DNA of 64,000 nucleotides from Bog-756 sp963699055. GTDB lineage: Bacteria; Actinomycetota; Acidimicrobiia; Acidimicrobiales; RAAP-2. This document shows positions 7,464-16,280 of the stretch, piece after piece; position 1 is the stretch's first letter; each line of letters begins with the position of its first letter. The notes under the pieces were generated by a model. That model worked only from the letters and a program-made list of their open reading frames with translations. It did not search any database and was not told the DNA's origin. The position numbers and the translations under genes were made by a program. The DNA lies in contig CAVOTA010000004.1 in the NCBI GenBank assembly GCA_963699055.1, forward strand, positions 1 through 64,000, in the 5' to 3' direction.

Positions 7464-10400
7464 ATGATGACGTGTCGGATCTGCATGGCTGATCAGGCTT
7501 CGGACGCTCGCTTCTGCTCGGCCTGCGGCGCGCCGATCGACCCGCTCGCGGGCGACAGCCCGGAGTCAACGGCCCGGCCGGTCGTCAACGCGTTGGCCCC
7601 ATGGCCCGAGGGCGAGCGTCGCCGACTGTCACTCCTGTTCTGCGACCTGGTCGGTTCCACGGCACTCGGGCAACTGCTCGACGTCGAGGACTACACCGAG
7701 GTGATCGAGGCCTACGTGAGCCGCGCCGCCGAGGCGATCGAACGTTTCGGTGGCTACGTCGCGCAGGTGCAGGGCGACGGCATCGTCGCCTATTTCGGCT
7801 TCCCGGTTGCACATGAGGACGATGCCGAGCGCTCGGTACTGGCTGGGTTGGCGATCCAGGAGGGCCTCGCCGCAGGGGGCCCGCTCGGACGCGCCGAGGC
7901 GGCGATCCGTGTGCGCGTCGGCATCCACACGGGTCCCGTCGTCGTCAACGAGGTCGGCCGGAGCCGCCGGGAGATCCTGGCCCTCGGTGACACCTCGAAC
8001 ACTGCGGCACGTGTCGAGAGCATCACGCCGGCCGGACGTGTCGGGATCTCCCACGCGACCATGCAGCTCATCGCACACCGGTTCCAGATCAGCGAGGCCG
8101 GCGACCACATCGTCAAGGGACTCGACGATCCGATCTCCCTGTACCTCGTCGAAGGCACCCGGACGGTCGACAAGGAACGCCTGGATGACTCTCGACCGCT
8201 GATCGGACGCGACGAGGTGGTCGTGTCCCTGACCGAAGTCCTCGACTCCGGTCGCACCATGCGCCGGGGGCGCTGCGCGGCGGTCGTCGGAGAGGCGGGG
8301 ATCGGCAAGTCGCATCTGGTCGATACGATCCTCGCGACAGCGCGACTGCGCGGCGACCGGACCGTCACCGTGGCGTGCGGTGCCATCGAACGCTCGACGG
8401 CGTTCGCACCGGTCGTGGTCCTGGTCCGCCGTCTCCTCGAACTCGAGGGAATCGAGGATCCCGAAGCCGAAGCACTCGCCCTGTCCGAAGCGCTCGGGCG
8501 CTACGGCGTGAACCGCGCCACCACACTGCCGTTCCTGCTCGAACTGGCTGGCCTGCCACCCTCGTCCGAGTACCCGATGCCCTTGATGGCGCCCGAGCTC
8601 CAGCGGGCCCAATCGGTGGCCGCCGCCGAAGCGGTCGCCATGGCGGTCAGCACCGAGCGTCGTACCGTGGTGCTGTGCGAGGACGCCCATTGGGCCGATC
8701 CGTCGACACTCGAAGTGCTGTCCGCACTGGCCGAGCGCACCCAGTCCGTGCCTTTCGTGCTCCTGCTCACGAGCCGGTCGGAGGCCGACCTCCCGGTCGG
8801 GGCCGACGTGTTCACGATCGACCGACTCGACGCCGAGGCCTCGCGCTCGATCGTGCTCGCCACTGCGGGCGACGTCGCCCTGTCCGACGATGTCGTCGAC
8901 CAGATCGTCGAGCGCGCCGACGGCGTACCTCTGTTCGTCGAGGAGGTGACCGCAGCCGTCATCGGCTCCGGCGACCTCGAGACGATCCCTCCGACGCTGC
9001 ACGACACGCTGACGACCCGGCTCGACCAGCTCGGTTCGTCCCGAGCCCTTGCTCAGGTGAGCGCGCTCATCGGCCGGGACGTCGACCCGTCCGTGCTGGC
9101 CGAGGTGATCGGCAAGAGCACACCCGACGTCGATGCGCACATCGCCGAATTGGTGGGCGCTGGCATCCTGCTGGCCGACGACAACCACACGTATACCTTC
9201 AAACATGCGCTGATCCAGGAGGCGGCGGCGGCGTCGCTCGTCCGCCGCACCCGCAGCCGCCTCCACGGCGACATCGTGGATGCCCTCACGCGCTCGTTCC
9301 CGCAGATCGTGGCGGACGACCCGGCGCGCCTCGCCCACCACTGCGTCGAAGCCGGACGGCACCTCGACGCGATCGGCCACTATCGGCGGGCCGCCGGCCG
9401 TGCGGCGCATCAGTACGCGAACCATGAGGCCGCCGAGTTGCTTCGCCGCGCCCTGGAGGAGTACCGGGCGCTCGACCCTGCCGACCGGTCACCCGGTCTC
9501 GAGATCGAGCTGCGTGCCGAGTACGGCGGGCCACTCGCCGGAGTCCACGGGCTCCTCGGTGACGCCGTGATCGAGAACTACCGACGCTTGGAGATCTTGG
9601 AGGCCAGCTCCACCGATGTCGGCGAACGCCTCGGTGCCCTGCTCGCGCTGACGCCCCGATACACACAGGTCTCCGAGATGCGCGCGCTGATGGATGCTGG
9701 GAGCCGACTGCTCGACGTCGCGGCGACACTCGAGATGCCGATGTTCTCGGCGGTCGGCCACATGATGTCCGGTCTTGGCGCCACCAGCATCGACGCCGAC
9801 GAATCGCTGGCGCAGCTCGCCGAAGTAGAACGGCTCGCAGCCGAGGGCCATCTTCCAGGGCCCTTCACCGATTACGCGCCCGACCTTCTCGTGCTCGCGC
9901 TGGGGACCAAGGCGATCGTGCTGACGGCGAAGGGCAGGATCGACGAGGCGCGATATGAGATCGAGCGCACCCGTCGTCGGGCATTCGACGAACTCGCCCA
10001 TCCGTTCTCGATGGGCACCGCGGGCACGCTCGCCGCCACCATCCACGTCTGGCTGCACGAACCTGAGCTCGCGCTGGACCGGGCCGACTGGACCGTCGAG
10101 CACGCCCGCCGCTATGGCTTCAGCAATTTCGAGTCCATGTGCCAGATTCAGGCCGGTTGGGCGCGCACGGTGCTCGGTGGTGACGGCTCCGACGAGATCC
10201 GGGAGGGGATCAAGATGCTCGCGACGTCCACGATGTCATCCTTTCCCCACCAGATGCGGGTCGCGGCGATGGAGTCGCGCCTGCGGGGTGTCACCGCGGA
10301 GGCGCGCGACTACCTCGCCGACGGGATACGCGACGCCGAGCGCACCGGCGAGGACGGTCACCTTCCGCCCCTCTACATCGTCGATGGGCTGGTCGCCGCC

Positions 10401-10625
10401 GACGAGGGGAGGATCGACGACGCGATGATCTCCCTGCGTCTGGCCTATGACATCTCGGAGGGCCTGGGACAGTGGTTCACCGGTTGCGATGCTGCGTGCG
10501 CGCTGGTCTCGCTGGCCGGTGACGACGTCGAGGGCTACCGCGCACTCGCCGCGGACGCACGGGCAAAGCTGGTCGGTGGCGGCGACGTGCTCGTCGTACG
10601 GGTCGCTGATGCCATGCTCAGCTGA
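7464..10625 (+). CDS. Zinc-ribbon / class III cyclase / AAA ATPase / TPR regulator
   Basis: A 1053-aa signalling protein. Residues 4-23 form a zinc ribbon (CRIC...CSAC). Residues about 50-220 are a class III nucleotide cyclase: LLFCDLVGSTALG holds the first metal Asp, VAQVQGDGIVAYFG the second, and DTSNTAARVES the adenine/transition-state region. An ATPase of the STAND/MalT type follows, with Walker A GEAGIGKSH and Walker B TVVLCEDAHWADPS. The C-terminal half is helical TPR-like repeats with no terminal LuxR HTH. Proteins of this layout are widespread in actinobacteria; their inputs are mostly unknown. ATG 7464 (or 7467) is chosen because the ribbon begins there. It converges on the FAD oxidoreductase with 3 bp between stops. 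Confidence 0.9.
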   Translation: MMTCRICMADQASDARFCSACGAPIDPLAGDSPESTARPVVNALAPWPEGERRRLSLLFCDLVGSTALGQLLDVEDYTEVIEAYVSRAAEAIERFGGYVAQVQGDGIVAYFGFPVAHEDDAERSVLAGLAIQEGLAAGGPLGRAEAAIRVRVGIHTGPVVVNEVGRSRREILALGDTSNTAARVESITPAGRVGISHATMQLIAHRFQISEAGDHIVKGLDDPISLYLVEGTRTVDKERLDDSRPLIGRDEVVVSLTEVLDSGRTMRRGRCAAVVGEAGIGKSHLVDTILATARLRGDRTVTVACGAIERSTAFAPVVVLVRRLLELEGIEDPEAEALALSEALGRYGVNRATTLPFLLELAGLPPSSEYPMPLMAPELQRAQSVAAAEAVAMAVSTERRTVVLCEDAHWADPSTLEVLSALAERTQSVPFVLLLTSRSEADLPVGADVFTIDRLDAEASRSIVLATAGDVALSDDVVDQIVERADGVPLFVEEVTAAVIGSGDLETIPPTLHDTLTTRLDQLGSSRALAQVSALIGRDVDPSVLAEVIGKSTPDVDAHIAELVGAGILLADDNHTYTFKHALIQEAAAASLVRRTRSRLHGDIVDALTRSFPQIVADDPARLAHHCVEAGRHLDAIGHYRRAAGRAAHQYANHEAAELLRRALEEYRALDPADRSPGLEIELRAEYGGPLAGVHGLLGDAVIENYRRLEILEASSTDVGERLGALLALTPRYTQVSEMRALMDAGSRLLDVAATLEMPMFSAVGHMMSGLGATSIDADESLAQLAEVERLAAEGHLPGPFTDYAPDLLVLALGTKAIVLTAKGRIDEARYEIERTRRRAFDELAHPFSMGTAGTLAATIHVWLHEPELALDRADWTVEHARRYGFSNFESMCQIQAGWARTVLGGDGSDEIREGIKMLATSTMSSFPHQMRVAAMESRLRGVTAEARDYLADGIRDAERTGEDGHLPPLYIVDGLVAADEGRIDDAMISLRLAYDISEGLGQWFTGCDAACALVSLAGDDVEGYRALAADARAKLVGGGDVLVVRVADAMLS

Positions 10626-10628
10626 GCC

Positions 10629-12206
10629 TCAGTTCGACTCTCGGTGCTCCGTCCACCGCTCCAGCATGTCCTTGGTCGTCCGTTCGAGGAGGTCGGTGGC
10701 CAGCCGGTCGCACAAGGACTTCTTCGCGCCGGCCGCCTTGGGGAACATGAATTCGTCCTTCATCAGCTCGTACCAGCCGAACGCGTAGGCATCCTCGGCG
10801 TCGATCCGGCGGAACGGGTACTCCCATTCCGGCCGGAGCTTTTCCGCGATCACCATCGCGGAGATGAGAGCGCCCTCCTCGCTGTCCTGGGTCGTGTTGT
10901 TGCCGGCGAACCACACATTGCCGAGACCCTGCACGTTGTGCACGCCGCGCTTGGCGTTCATGAACATCGAGCCGAGGAACCGTCCGTGCCTCCAGCGGAT
11001 CGGGTGGGCGAGCATCTTCTCGGGTGCCGGTGGGTTCGGCGGCTCGTCCACGCCGTACATCGTCACGTAGACGGGCTCGGGCATCCCCTCGACCATGGCC
11101 TGCAGGATGTAGGTGAGGTACGACGCGCCCATGTCGTACGGCAATCGCTCACCCGGTCCGGGCGGCGTCGTACCGTTGAACTGCGCGATCTCGACCTGGT
11201 CCCGCAGCCAGGGTGCGAGCACGCTGTCGTCCTGATGGATGAAGCATGAACCCGGGTTGAGGTCGAATACCTCAGGACCGATGTAACGGTGCTGCTGGGC
11301 GTAGTTCGGGTTCTTCGGGTTGTTCAGGAGCTGATCATTCGTCTCCATGTCCGTGGTCAGCACGACGGCGTCGAACTGCTGGACCATGGCGAGCGGTGCC
11401 TCCGGCGTGCTCCATTCCACCCAGGCGTGCTGGCCGTCCTCGTCCGGCCACACCGCGGTCACCTCCGTACCCAGGAGCACGGTCGCACCGTGGCCCGTGG
11501 CATAGTTCGACATGGCCTCGACCCACGACGAGCTGCCGTCCGTGAAACGCTGCCAACCCTCGCCGGGACTGAGGAACGCGGCAAGGGGACCAGGGGTCAT
11601 GAGATCGGTGAACAGCGGCCACAGATCCTCGAATTCGGCGAGCAGCAGCTGTTCGTCGTTGCCATAGCCGTTCAGGATGCTGAGATACGGCATCAGGAAG
11701 TAGTTGACGAAGTCGGAGGGGAGATCCGCCGTCTTCAGGTAGTCGCCGATCTGCTGGTTGAACGTCCCGTTGACGAGTGACATGAGTACGTCGTTCTGGA
11801 ATTTCCTGGCAGCTGCCTGGTTCTCCTCCGTGAAGAGCTTGGCGAATCGCTCCCCGCTCTGGTATTCGGGGATGTTCCCCCAATTCATCTCCGGTCCGAA
11901 GGCCATCGAAAGCGTCACCTGGCCGGGCGTCAGGCCGACCTTGGCGAACTCGGGTCGAGACAGCATCGTGTGCGTGTTCGGATACAGCAACGGGCAGATG
12001 TACTGCACGCCGACGTCGACGGGGTAGGCCGTTCCGTCGAATTCGGGATACAGCGTGTGCGAGTGCCCACCGAGCTTCGTCTCCGAGTGGAGCAGCGTGA
12101 GCTCCACCTCACCACGCGTCCGCTCGTTCTCGGTCAGACACCACAGCAGGGCGACGCCTGACGCTCCACCACCCACGACGCATACCTTGCGTGGTGCCTC
12201 GGACAT
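10629..12206 (-). CDS. FAD-dependent amine oxidase/desaturase-like oxidoreductase
   Basis: A 525-aa flavoprotein. The N-terminal dinucleotide fold KVCVVGGGASGVALLW, then LGGHSHTLYPEFDG (the GGH..T segment of amine-oxidase and desaturase-like proteins), binds FAD. The C-terminal FAD contact is GLGNVWFAGNNTTQDSEEGALISAM. It resembles NAD(P)-binding proteins annotated as amine oxidase or phytoene-desaturase-like. The substrate cannot be told from sequence. No signal peptide or TM helix is evident. The start at 12206 has AAGGGAG 7 nt upstream on the reverse strand, and a strong promoter lies about 120 bp further upstream. Confidence 0.8.
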   Translation of the reverse strand: MSEAPRKVCVVGGGASGVALLWCLTENERTRGEVELTLLHSETKLGGHSHTLYPEFDGTAYPVDVGVQYICPLLYPNTHTMLSRPEFAKVGLTPGQVTLSMAFGPEMNWGNIPEYQSGERFAKLFTEENQAAARKFQNDVLMSLVNGTFNQQIGDYLKTADLPSDFVNYFLMPYLSILNGYGNDEQLLLAEFEDLWPLFTDLMTPGPLAAFLSPGEGWQRFTDGSSSWVEAMSNYATGHGATVLLGTEVTAVWPDEDGQHAWVEWSTPEAPLAMVQQFDAVVLTTDMETNDQLLNNPKNPNYAQQHRYIGPEVFDLNPGSCFIHQDDSVLAPWLRDQVEIAQFNGTTPPGPGERLPYDMGASYLTYILQAMVEGMPEPVYVTMYGVDEPPNPPAPEKMLAHPIRWRHGRFLGSMFMNAKRGVHNVQGLGNVWFAGNNTTQDSEEGALISAMVIAEKLRPEWEYPFRRIDAEDAYAFGWYELMKDEFMFPKAAGAKKSLCDRLATDLLERTTKDMLERWTEHRESN

Positions 12207-12330
12207 CGGCGACTCCCTTGCTCTCGAACTCTGACGCCTGACGCAACGACACGACCGGGGCCGCACGCCCCGTCGCGCGGGCGGATCGGCGACACGCTCG
12301 CAATTCGCATACGGGTCGCTCGTTGAGGAC

Positions 12331-12359
12331 TGTATACAGGTTCGGTCTCGTGGTGTCCA
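12331..12359 (-). promoter_or_regulatory. Sigma-70-like promoter for the FAD oxidoreductase
   Basis: On the reverse strand TGGACA (12359-12354) and TATACA (12336-12331) are separated by 17 bp, the best canonical promoter match in the window. Transcription would start near 12324, giving a leader of about 118 nt. The -10 is part of a 10-bp palindrome CTGTATACAG (12330-12339), which could be an operator. Confidence 0.55.
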
Positions 12360-12665
12360 CGATCGCAGCGGGTTCGCACCGGCACCGGTCGTCGGCCCGG
12401 AATCCGACGAATCCGGGTTCGCCGTCGTTGACGCGTCCCCGCGTCCCGTCCCAGGTCGGCAAGCTCACCGGGGGTTCCGACATCATCCCCTCACCCCCAC
12501 CCGACGAGGTGGGCGGGGCGACGTCGTGACCGTGCTCCGGCAGCCGGTCGCTCGGAGTGGCATCCGCAGATGACCGCGACGTACGTGGATCGCCACGTCG
12601 GCCGGGTCCGAGCGGAACGGCGCGCCCCCGAGCGCGTTCCGTCGAGCACACCACGATGGCCACCG
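12360..12665. other. Intergenic stretch, nothing recognised
   Basis: Between the promoter of the FAD gene and the stop of the small membrane protein I see no coding frame with family features, no hairpin of note and no repeat. Confidence 0.4.
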
Positions 12666-12926
12666 TCACGCTTCGTCGACGGATCGCGACGGCGCCTGAC
12701 GTGTGCGGCTCCGCCAGGTCTGCCGTGCAGACCTGCGGGCGACCGCGCTGACCGACAGGGCCACCTCGACGACGAGCACGGCCGGCAGCAACCACCACAC
12801 GTCCATGCCGTGGTGGGCGAGGACGAAGGTGAGCCCGGGGCTGGTGATCACGCCCGCAGCCAGTCGCCAGTCGTCGCCCACGACGAAGTCCCGGCAGGAC
12901 AGTCCGCACTGCTTCGGACGGCTCAT
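12666..12926 (-). CDS. Small membrane protein with N-terminal Cys pair (86 aa)
   Basis: An 86-aa protein on the reverse strand. After MSRPKQCGLSCRDFVVGDDW come two hydrophobic stretches (WRLAAGVITSPGLTFVLA and VWWLLPAVLVVEVALSVSAV) and a basic tail. The CxxxC-RDFVVG(D/E)DW lead followed by two TM helices recalls a family of uncharacterised small actinobacterial membrane proteins that I have seen beside unrelated genes. No enzymatic motif. Function unknown. The ATG at 12926 has no clear ribosome site. Confidence 0.5.
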   Translation of the reverse strand: MSRPKQCGLSCRDFVVGDDWRLAAGVITSPGLTFVLAHHGMDVWWLLPAVLVVEVALSVSAVARRSARQTWRSRTRQAPSRSVDEA

Positions 12927-12970
12927 GCCAGGGCCCCGCTGGGTGCCTCCGACGGTCCCGTGCGCCGCAG

Positions 12971-13010
12971 CAGATACGCCAGGTACCGAGCAGACACGCC
13001 ATGTACCGAG
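12971..13010 (+). repeat. Two tandem 20-bp repeats
   Basis: CAGATACGCCAGGTACCGAG (12971-12990) is directly followed by CAGACACGCCATGTACCGAG (12991-13010), 18 of 20 identical. A third, more diverged copy may be CAGATGTGGCGTACGGGGAG at 13021-13040. They lie in front of the alpha/beta-hydrolase relic. Confidence 0.6.
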
Positions 13011-13418
13011 AGGCCCCCGGCAGATGTGGCGTACGGGGAGCCGCGGGCCCTCACGGCGACCCCCGGCGTCCCGGTACTGCAGGTCACGACCGTCGGGGAC
13101 TCGACACGATCGACGGCGAGGAGGGCGGCGTACGCCGAGGGCGTCCGTGCCAACGGGAAGGTGCGGCTCTACCGACAGGCACTGATCGATGCGCCCGGGT
13201 ACTGCACCTTCGCCGTACCCGAGATGGCCGCACTCGTCGCCACCATGGTCGGTCGGCTGGAGGATGGCAGCTGGGGTGAACGGACGCGGCCGGAAACGCT
13301 GAACGGCGTCGGGCGGGGCTTCGGGCCCGGCGACCCCCGCTTCATCTCCACCCGGGGCCTCTCGAAGAGGAACAACCGGGCGTTCCTCCCGACCGACGGG
13401 CCCACGGTCGTCTGCTGA
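13011..13418 (+). pseudogene. C-terminal relic of an alpha/beta-hydrolase
   Basis: The forward frame ending at 13418 encodes only the last part of an alpha/beta-hydrolase: GVPVLQVTTVGDSTRS (from 13065; acid-loop Asp in the T.GD motif), AAYAEGVRANGKVRLYRQALI and APGYCTFAVPEMAALVATMVGRL. In related esterases the last motif is AGHCTF with the catalytic His; here it is GYCTF. The nucleophile GxSxG half is absent. Truncation plus loss of the His argue for a pseudogene. The boundary at 13011 is approximate. Confidence 0.55.
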
Positions 13419-13447
13419 GGCTCCCGGCCGGACCGGTATCTGGTCGA

Positions 13448-14680
13448 TCAGGTGACCGTCGACGGACGCCAAGCGGCATGTCCGCCCGTGGGTGCGGCCA
13501 CCGGCACGACCCGCATGGGAAGCGATCCGAACGCCCTGATGACGTTGTTCAGCTTCCGGACGGGCGTCCCGGCGAGTTCGATGCGCTCGACACGGCGGGC
13601 CAGGGCAGCCAGGACCTCGGTCGCCTCCAGGCGTGCCAGCCCCATGCCGGCACAGGCGTGCTCGCCGTACCCGAAGGCGACATGTGCGGCATTCGGTCGC
13701 CCGACGTCGAACCGCTCCGGGTCGTCCCAGAACCGCTCGTCGCGGTTGGCCGACGCGTAGCTCACGAGTACCCGAGCTCCGGCCGGGACGTCGACACCCC
13801 CGATGCCGGCGGCACGCGTCGTGACCCTGGTGAACCCGGTGACCGGGCTCTCCAGCCGGAGCGCCTCGTCGAACGCCTGCTTGGCGCGCCCGGGGTCCGA
13901 CCGGAGACGCTGCCACTGCTCGGGGTGGGTGGCCAACAGCCAGATCGCATTGCCGAGGCCGCTGATCGTCGTGTCGAGCGACGGGCCGAGGTAGTCGATG
14001 ATCGCCATCGGGCACTGCCCCCTGCTGAGGTCGCCCCGGGCGACGGCGTCGAGGACACCGGCGCCCATCGAGCCCCCAGGAAGGCCGCCGGCCGCGACCC
14101 GCTCGGCGAACGCCGCCATCTCGAGGATGCCCGGAGCGGCGGCGACCGTGCGCTCGTTGGGCGGTCCGAAGCCGTTGAAGGTGGCCGCCGCCCAGTCCAG
14201 CAGCTTCTCCCGACCCTCCTCCGGCCAACCGAGGAGGTCGGGGACCCACGTCGTGGGCAGCACTTCCGCCAGGTCGGGGACCGCGTCGAACGTGCCCCGC
14301 TCGACCAGTCGGTCGGCGAGCTCCTCGGCGCGCTCGCGGGCCTGGGGCCGCAGTTCGGACAGCGCCTTCGGCGTGAGGGGTCGGCCGATCACGCCGCGGA
14401 GGCGCCGGTGGTCGTCACCGTCGCTCATCAGCGTCGTGCCCCGGCCCAATTCGTTCAGGACGTCGTTCAGGCCCACGCCCTGGCCCGAACAGAACGTCTC
14501 CGGATCGGCCAGGACCGCCCGGACCTCCTGGTAGCGGGCGACGGCGTACACGCCATGGGCCTCGAGCCACACGACGGGACCGAGGTCCCGCAGTGCCCGG
14601 TAGTGCCCGTACGGATCGGAGAGGGCCTCGTCGGTGAACAGGTCGACGTCCGAGGAGGGAATCGGTCCACCGGCGCTCAT
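13448..14680 (-). CDS. Cytochrome P450 (first of two)
   Basis: A 410-aa soluble bacterial P450. Haem ligand loop FGYGEHACAG fits FxxGxHxCxG, ExxR is EALR, and the I-helix is YLGPSLDTTISG, in which the usual AGxDTT has PS for AG. No TM anchor, so it depends on external ferredoxin and reductase, not seen nearby. The start ATG at 14680 overlaps the upstream TetR stop (ATGA on the reverse strand), so tetR and P450 are co-transcribed. Opposite them stands the FAH/VOC/hydroxylase/SDR operon, which suggests a shared role in breaking down a ring compound. Confidence 0.92.
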   Translation of the reverse strand: MSAGGPIPSSDVDLFTDEALSDPYGHYRALRDLGPVVWLEAHGVYAVARYQEVRAVLADPETFCSGQGVGLNDVLNELGRGTTLMSDGDDHRRLRGVIGRPLTPKALSELRPQARERAEELADRLVERGTFDAVPDLAEVLPTTWVPDLLGWPEEGREKLLDWAAATFNGFGPPNERTVAAAPGILEMAAFAERVAAGGLPGGSMGAGVLDAVARGDLSRGQCPMAIIDYLGPSLDTTISGLGNAIWLLATHPEQWQRLRSDPGRAKQAFDEALRLESPVTGFTRVTTRAAGIGGVDVPAGARVLVSYASANRDERFWDDPERFDVGRPNAAHVAFGYGEHACAGMGLARLEATEVLAALARRVERIELAGTPVRKLNNVIRAFGSLPMRVVPVAAPTGGHAAWRPSTVT

Positions 14681-15309
14681 GGGAGGAACACCATCGACAG
14701 GACGGCCTCGACGTGCCGTTCGACCTCCTCCTCCTCCACCGGGTCCACCCCGGTCAGGAGTCGGCATTCGGGTGCCAGCACGAAGATGGTGGCCACGGCA
14801 CCCGTCAGCAGGTAGTAGAGGTGGGCGGGTGGGAGGTCCCGGACCCTGCCCGTCGCCACCAGGGGCTCGAGCATGGCGAGCGCCCCGTCGTACAACGGGC
14901 GCACGTGCCGCTCGACCAGCCAGGTGAGCCGCTCACCCTCGGACTTGCACTCCTGCATGATGATCCGGTGGAGCTGGGGGTGGTCCGCCGAGAACCGGAC
15001 GAACTCGGCCACCACCAGCCGGGCCACCGTCTCGTCGTCCACACCCCGCAGGCCGGCGGCTCGCACCTCGAGCACGGCGGCCAGCTGCTCGAAGAGCTGT
15101 CCCACCGCCGCCCGCCACAGCTCCTCCTTGGTGCCGAAGTGATAGGAGAGCAGCGGCTGCTGCACCCCTGCCCGCTCGGCGATCAGCCGGGTGCTGGCTC
15201 CCTCGAACGAGCGCTCCGAGAACAGCTCGAGGGCGGCGGTCAGGATCCGTTGGCGCGTGGCGTCGGCCGACGGCCGCTGCACCCGCTCGTCCAGGTCTCC
15301 GGTGGTCAC
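14677..15309 (-). CDS. TetR-family regulator of the catabolic block
   Basis: A 210-aa TetR. HTH: TRQRILTAALELFSERSFEGASTRLIAERAGVQQPLLSYHFGTKEELW (residues about 18-65). The C-terminal part (PQLHRIIMQECKSEGERLTWLVERHVRPLY) is typical of the TetR group with a large hydrophobic pocket. GTG 15309 is supported by a TAAGGT -10 hexamer (15321-15316, reverse strand) exactly 6 nt upstream: a leaderless start. Divergent from the FAH-type gene at 15426 and translationally coupled to the P450, it is the obvious candidate repressor of both units. Confidence 0.9.
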   Translation of the reverse strand: MTTGDLDERVQRPSADATRQRILTAALELFSERSFEGASTRLIAERAGVQQPLLSYHFGTKEELWRAAVGQLFEQLAAVLEVRAAGLRGVDDETVARLVVAEFVRFSADHPQLHRIIMQECKSEGERLTWLVERHVRPLYDGALAMLEPLVATGRVRDLPPAHLYYLLTGAVATIFVLAPECRLLTGVDPVEEEEVERHVEAVLSMVFLP

Positions 15310-15425
15310 GGTGTGACCTTATCGGATGATCGAACTGGTTGCCTTATTCTTGTTCATGTGATAAATCAGATCTGCCGGCGGTGCGCGTGGATGCCCGCCG
15401 GGTCCGGTGACTGGGGGGAGGGACG
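15310..15425. promoter_or_regulatory. Divergent promoter region of the catabolic block
   Basis: This AT-richer 116-bp stretch carries the leaderless tetR promoter (TAAGGT, 15316-15321, reverse strand). For the forward operon, TTGCCT (15339-15344) and ATAAAT (15361-15366), 16 bp apart, are a possible pair. TTATC (15319-15323) and GATAA (15360-15364) face each other but too far apart for one dimer. The operator is not resolved. Confidence 0.4.
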
Positions 15426-16280
15426 ATGTTCCGATTGGTGACTGTCGGGGGCCGGCCGGCGCTCGAACATGCGGGCGGCTGGTACGACGTGGCCGGACTC
15501 GCCGGCGACGAGTCGTTGGCCACCACCCGGTCCACCCTCGCCCGCTCCGACGAGCTGCACGACCTCGCCCGTCGCTGCGAGGGGACCGAACCGGACGGAC
15601 GGGTCGCCGACGTCGTCCTCGGCCCGCCCGTCCCCGACGCCCGCCAGGTCTTCGGCATCGGACTCAACTACCGGAGCCACGCCGCCGAGAGCGGGATGGA
15701 GCTGCCACCGGCACCGCTGACCTTCACCAAGTTCCCCAGCTGTCTGACCGGGCCGACGGGGGACGTCCCGCTCTCCGGCGCCGTCGTCGACTACGAGGCC
15801 GAACTGGTGGTGGTCATCGGACGGACCTGTCGAGACGTCCCCGAGGACGCGGCCTGGGACGTCGTCGCCGGTCTCACCGCCGGCCAGGACATCTCCGACC
15901 GGGAGGTGCAGTTCACCGGGTCCCCGCCCCAGTTCTGCCTGGGGAAGAGCTTCACCGGCTATGGCCCGACCGGGCCGGCCGTCGTCTCGGTCGACGCCTT
16001 CGACGACCCCGACGACATCGCCCTGCGATGCGAGGTGTGGGGCGAGGTGGTCCAGGAGTGCACCACGGCCGAGCTGATCTTCGGAGTGCCGAAGCTCGTC
16101 TCGTACCTCTCCTCGATCTGCACGCTCTCCCCCGGCGACCTCATCTTCACCGGGACTCCTGACGGGGTGGGAATGGCCCGGGGCCGGTTCCTCGCCGCAG
16201 GCGACGAGATCGTGACCACCGTCGCCGGCATCGGCGTACTCCGCAACCGCTGTGTCACCACCGAAGGAGGGACCAACTGA
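15426..16280 (+). CDS. Fumarylacetoacetate hydrolase (FAH)-family protein
   Basis: A 284-aa FAH-fold enzyme. The core starts at IGLNYRSHAAESG, then FTKFPSCLTGP and the metal-binding stretch VDYEAELVVVIG (E.E), further VAGLTAGQDISDREVQF, and the closing LSPGDLIFTGTPDGVG. Members hydrolyse, hydrate or decarboxylate ring-cleavage products such as 2-oxo-hydroxydienoates or acylpyruvates, cytoplasmic and Mg/Mn-dependent. ATG 15426 follows a GGGAGGG ribosome site. The next gene overlaps its stop. Alongside an MhpA-like hydroxylase and an extradiol-type VOC enzyme it is most likely the step after ring cleavage. Confidence 0.9.
   Translation: MFRLVTVGGRPALEHAGGWYDVAGLAGDESLATTRSTLARSDELHDLARRCEGTEPDGRVADVVLGPPVPDARQVFGIGLNYRSHAAESGMELPPAPLTFTKFPSCLTGPTGDVPLSGAVVDYEAELVVVIGRTCRDVPEDAAWDVVAGLTAGQDISDREVQFTGSPPQFCLGKSFTGYGPTGPAVVSVDAFDDPDDIALRCEVWGEVVQECTTAELIFGVPKLVSYLSSICTLSPGDLIFTGTPDGVGMARGRFLAAGDEIVTTVAGIGVLRNRCVTTEGGTN

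Noticed and set aside
12570..13010. Forward open frame leading into the alpha/beta-hydrolase relic as a 282-aa protein
   Set aside because: Only the last about 135 residues look like a protein; the first half is antisense to a plausible membrane protein and Arg/Pro-rich.
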